Assembly (NCBI GenBank): GCA_025449435.1 | Contig: JANWJO010000158.1 | Coordinates: forward strand, 1-14,046 | Source of the DNA: Chloroflexota bacterium | GTDB lineage: Bacteria; Chloroflexota; UBA4733 | Direction of reading: 5' to 3' | Length of the DNA: 14,046 nt | Shown: positions 13,002 to 14,046 of the stretch, in pieces | Position numbering within the stretch: the first letter of the stretch is position 1 | Layout: each line of letters begins with the position of its first letter | The notes under the pieces: model-generated | Told to the model about the DNA's origin: nothing | What the model saw: only the letters and a program-made list of their open reading frames with translations | Databases searched by the model: none | Made by a program: the position numbers and the translations under genes

Positions 13002-14046
13002 ATGTCCAATGCCATCGACTGGACACGCCCGCTGCTCCACTTCTGGCTTGGCTACGACCATCTCCATTCGCCACCGATGAGCCAGTTGTGGCCCGTCGCC
13101 AAGGATTTGCTAGCGACGGGCCACACCCTGGGTGTCGCCACAGTGACTACCGATGAACCGCGCCAGTATCGTCTCACCCCAAGAGGCACTGCACAGCTAC
13201 GCACCGCCGTTGAGCAGGGACGAGCGACCCTGCTTATTGCAGGCACGATGGATATCGCACTCCTGTGGCAAGGGGCACCTACCGGTGCTCCAGGAGTGAT
13301 AGCGCGGGTGCAAGGACATATCCGGCTGCCAGACCAGGACGCTGTTGTGCCGGTGGCTCACCGCCTTACAACCTTCTTTCGCCGTTGGTTTGTCCCACTC
13401 GCCGGAGTCGCGGCGTTTGTGAGCACGCGCACATTCGATTTCCCGAACTACACCGAATTCGAGCAGGCGAAGAAGGGCGGGCCGCTGATCACGCTCAGGG
13501 CCTGCCAGGACTATCTCCGGGGCTGTTTCTGGGCCAACGGGTGGAACGGAGACCATTGTGAACGGTTAGGCGGCGTGGTGGCTGTCCTTCGGCACGCCCC
13601 TGTTCCCATCGCCGAACGTCTGGGCGAGGGTGTGTGGCTGCAGTGCTCGGCGACTCCACCGGCATCGCCGGAAACAATCGAGGCGCTCGCTGCGTTTGCC
13701 GAGCCGCTGCTCACCTGGACCCTGGCGGACAAGCGGCAAGCGGAAGCTGAGGATGCCCACCGGCTGGGCTTAACAGTGTTTGTGCCTGGCGCTGCACCGA
13801 GCGTTGGTATGCCGCCTGGTCCACGCCCGCAGCTGCGCACGGGGAGAATGGTGCCGGTCCGCCACCGCCAGCCAGTAGACGTCGATGTCACGCTCAACAT
13901 CGTGCTCGCCGCACCACCCACGCCGGAGCAGTGCACCCAAGTGCATGAGCTTCTGAGCGCATGGTACGACGATGGCTTTCGCGGGGCATTTGGGGACGGT
14001 TTTCTGCACGAGATGACGCAGCCCGTTGATGACACCGAGCAGCAGA
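13002..14046 (+). CDS. Hypothetical protein running off the right edge; faint resemblance to DUF3396/Imm52-type immunity proteins
   Basis: The frame is open from ATG 13002 to the window end (348 codons). It is found by direct translation; an in-frame stop at 12984 makes ATG 13002 the natural start. The composition is that of a soluble protein. The segment TLRACQDYLRGCFWANGWNGDH followed by CERLGG, then a strand/helix region ending EALAAFAEPLL, recalls the layout of DUF3396/Imm52-like immunity proteins (x-W-x..., ERLGG, then a Pro-Leu-Leu end). From about residue 295 a second strand/helix unit (DVDVTLNIVLAAPPTPEQ, AWYDDGFRGAFGDGF) begins, as if two domains were in tandem. There is no signal peptide and no clear catalytic motif. 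The family resemblance is from memory and weak. The C-terminus is missing. Confidence 0.7.
   Translation, partial: MSNAIDWTRPLLHFWLGYDHLHSPPMSQLWPVAKDLLATGHTLGVATVTTDEPRQYRLTPRGTAQLRTAVEQGRATLLIAGTMDIALLWQGAPTGAPGVIARVQGHIRLPDQDAVVPVAHRLTTFFRRWFVPLAGVAAFVSTRTFDFPNYTEFEQAKKGGPLITLRACQDYLRGCFWANGWNGDHCERLGGVVAVLRHAPVPIAERLGEGVWLQCSATPPASPETIEALAAFAEPLLTWTLADKRQAEAEDAHRLGLTVFVPGAAPSVGMPPGPRPQLRTGRMVPVRHRQPVDVDVTLNIVLAAPPTPEQCTQVHELLSAWYDDGFRGAFGDGFLHEMTQPVDDTEQQ

Noticed and set aside
13511..14035. 174-residue minus-strand frame at the right end
   Set aside because: Ser/Arg/Pro-rich composition typical of antisense shadow; the plus strand is open for 348 codons with balanced composition.
1..14046. 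CRISPR array, tRNA or rRNA genes, transposase or phage genes
   Set aside because: No regularly spaced repeats apart from the coding 18-bp repeat, no cloverleaf or rRNA-like sequence noticed, and no transposase or integrase motif in the translated frames.

Overview
The window is GC-rich (about 60 % or more in coding stretches) bacterial DNA. It encodes mostly carbohydrate-uptake and catabolism functions. Three features suggest an uncultured member of the Chloroflexota: a solute-binding lipoprotein with a twin-arginine signal and an Ala/Ser/Thr-rich linker, many GTG starts, and a C/G-rich intergenic hairpin (3395-3419) of a kind I associate with that phylum. This is inference from style; there is no rRNA or other phylogenetic marker.

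Layout. (1) 1-1469, minus: the 5' part of an ABC sugar-binding lipoprotein, cut by the window edge. (2) A 172-base divergent spacer with nested inverted repeats. (3) 1642-3375, plus: an alpha/beta hydrolase split by a one-base frameshift at a C7 run, then a class I SAM-dependent methyltransferase. (4) A convergent spacer with a perfect 11-bp hairpin. (5) 3476-9631, minus, in transcription order: a chimeric ABC permease/solute-binding ORF, a type I sulfatase, a YhaM-like OB-fold/HD 3'-5' exoribonuclease, a xylose-isomerase-like TIM barrel, a PHP-domain phosphoesterase, and a second TIM barrel. (6) 9877-10914, plus: a Gfo/Idh/MocA oxidoreductase, divergent from the cluster. (7) 10918-11793, minus: a nucleotidyltransferase meeting the oxidoreductase tail to tail. 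(8) 11794-14046: a less readable region with a lower-GC spacer, one or two small hypothetical ORFs and a long unrecognised ORF running off the right edge.

How they fit together. Binding protein, sulfatase, Gfo/Idh dehydrogenase and two sugar isomerase/epimerase-type proteins are what one expects of a locus taking up and dismantling a modified (possibly sulfated) sugar or cyclitol. No glycoside hydrolase, complete permease or ATPase lies in the window, so the pathway cannot be closed here.

The most unusual object is the 266-codon ORF at 8834-9631. Its first ~90 residues are the start of a MalF/UgpA-type permease and its remainder is the C-terminal half of a family 1 solute-binding protein, joined in frame. 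It is either a real deletion/duplication junction or an assembly chimera. I saw no CRISPR array, tRNA, rRNA, complete insertion sequence or phage gene.
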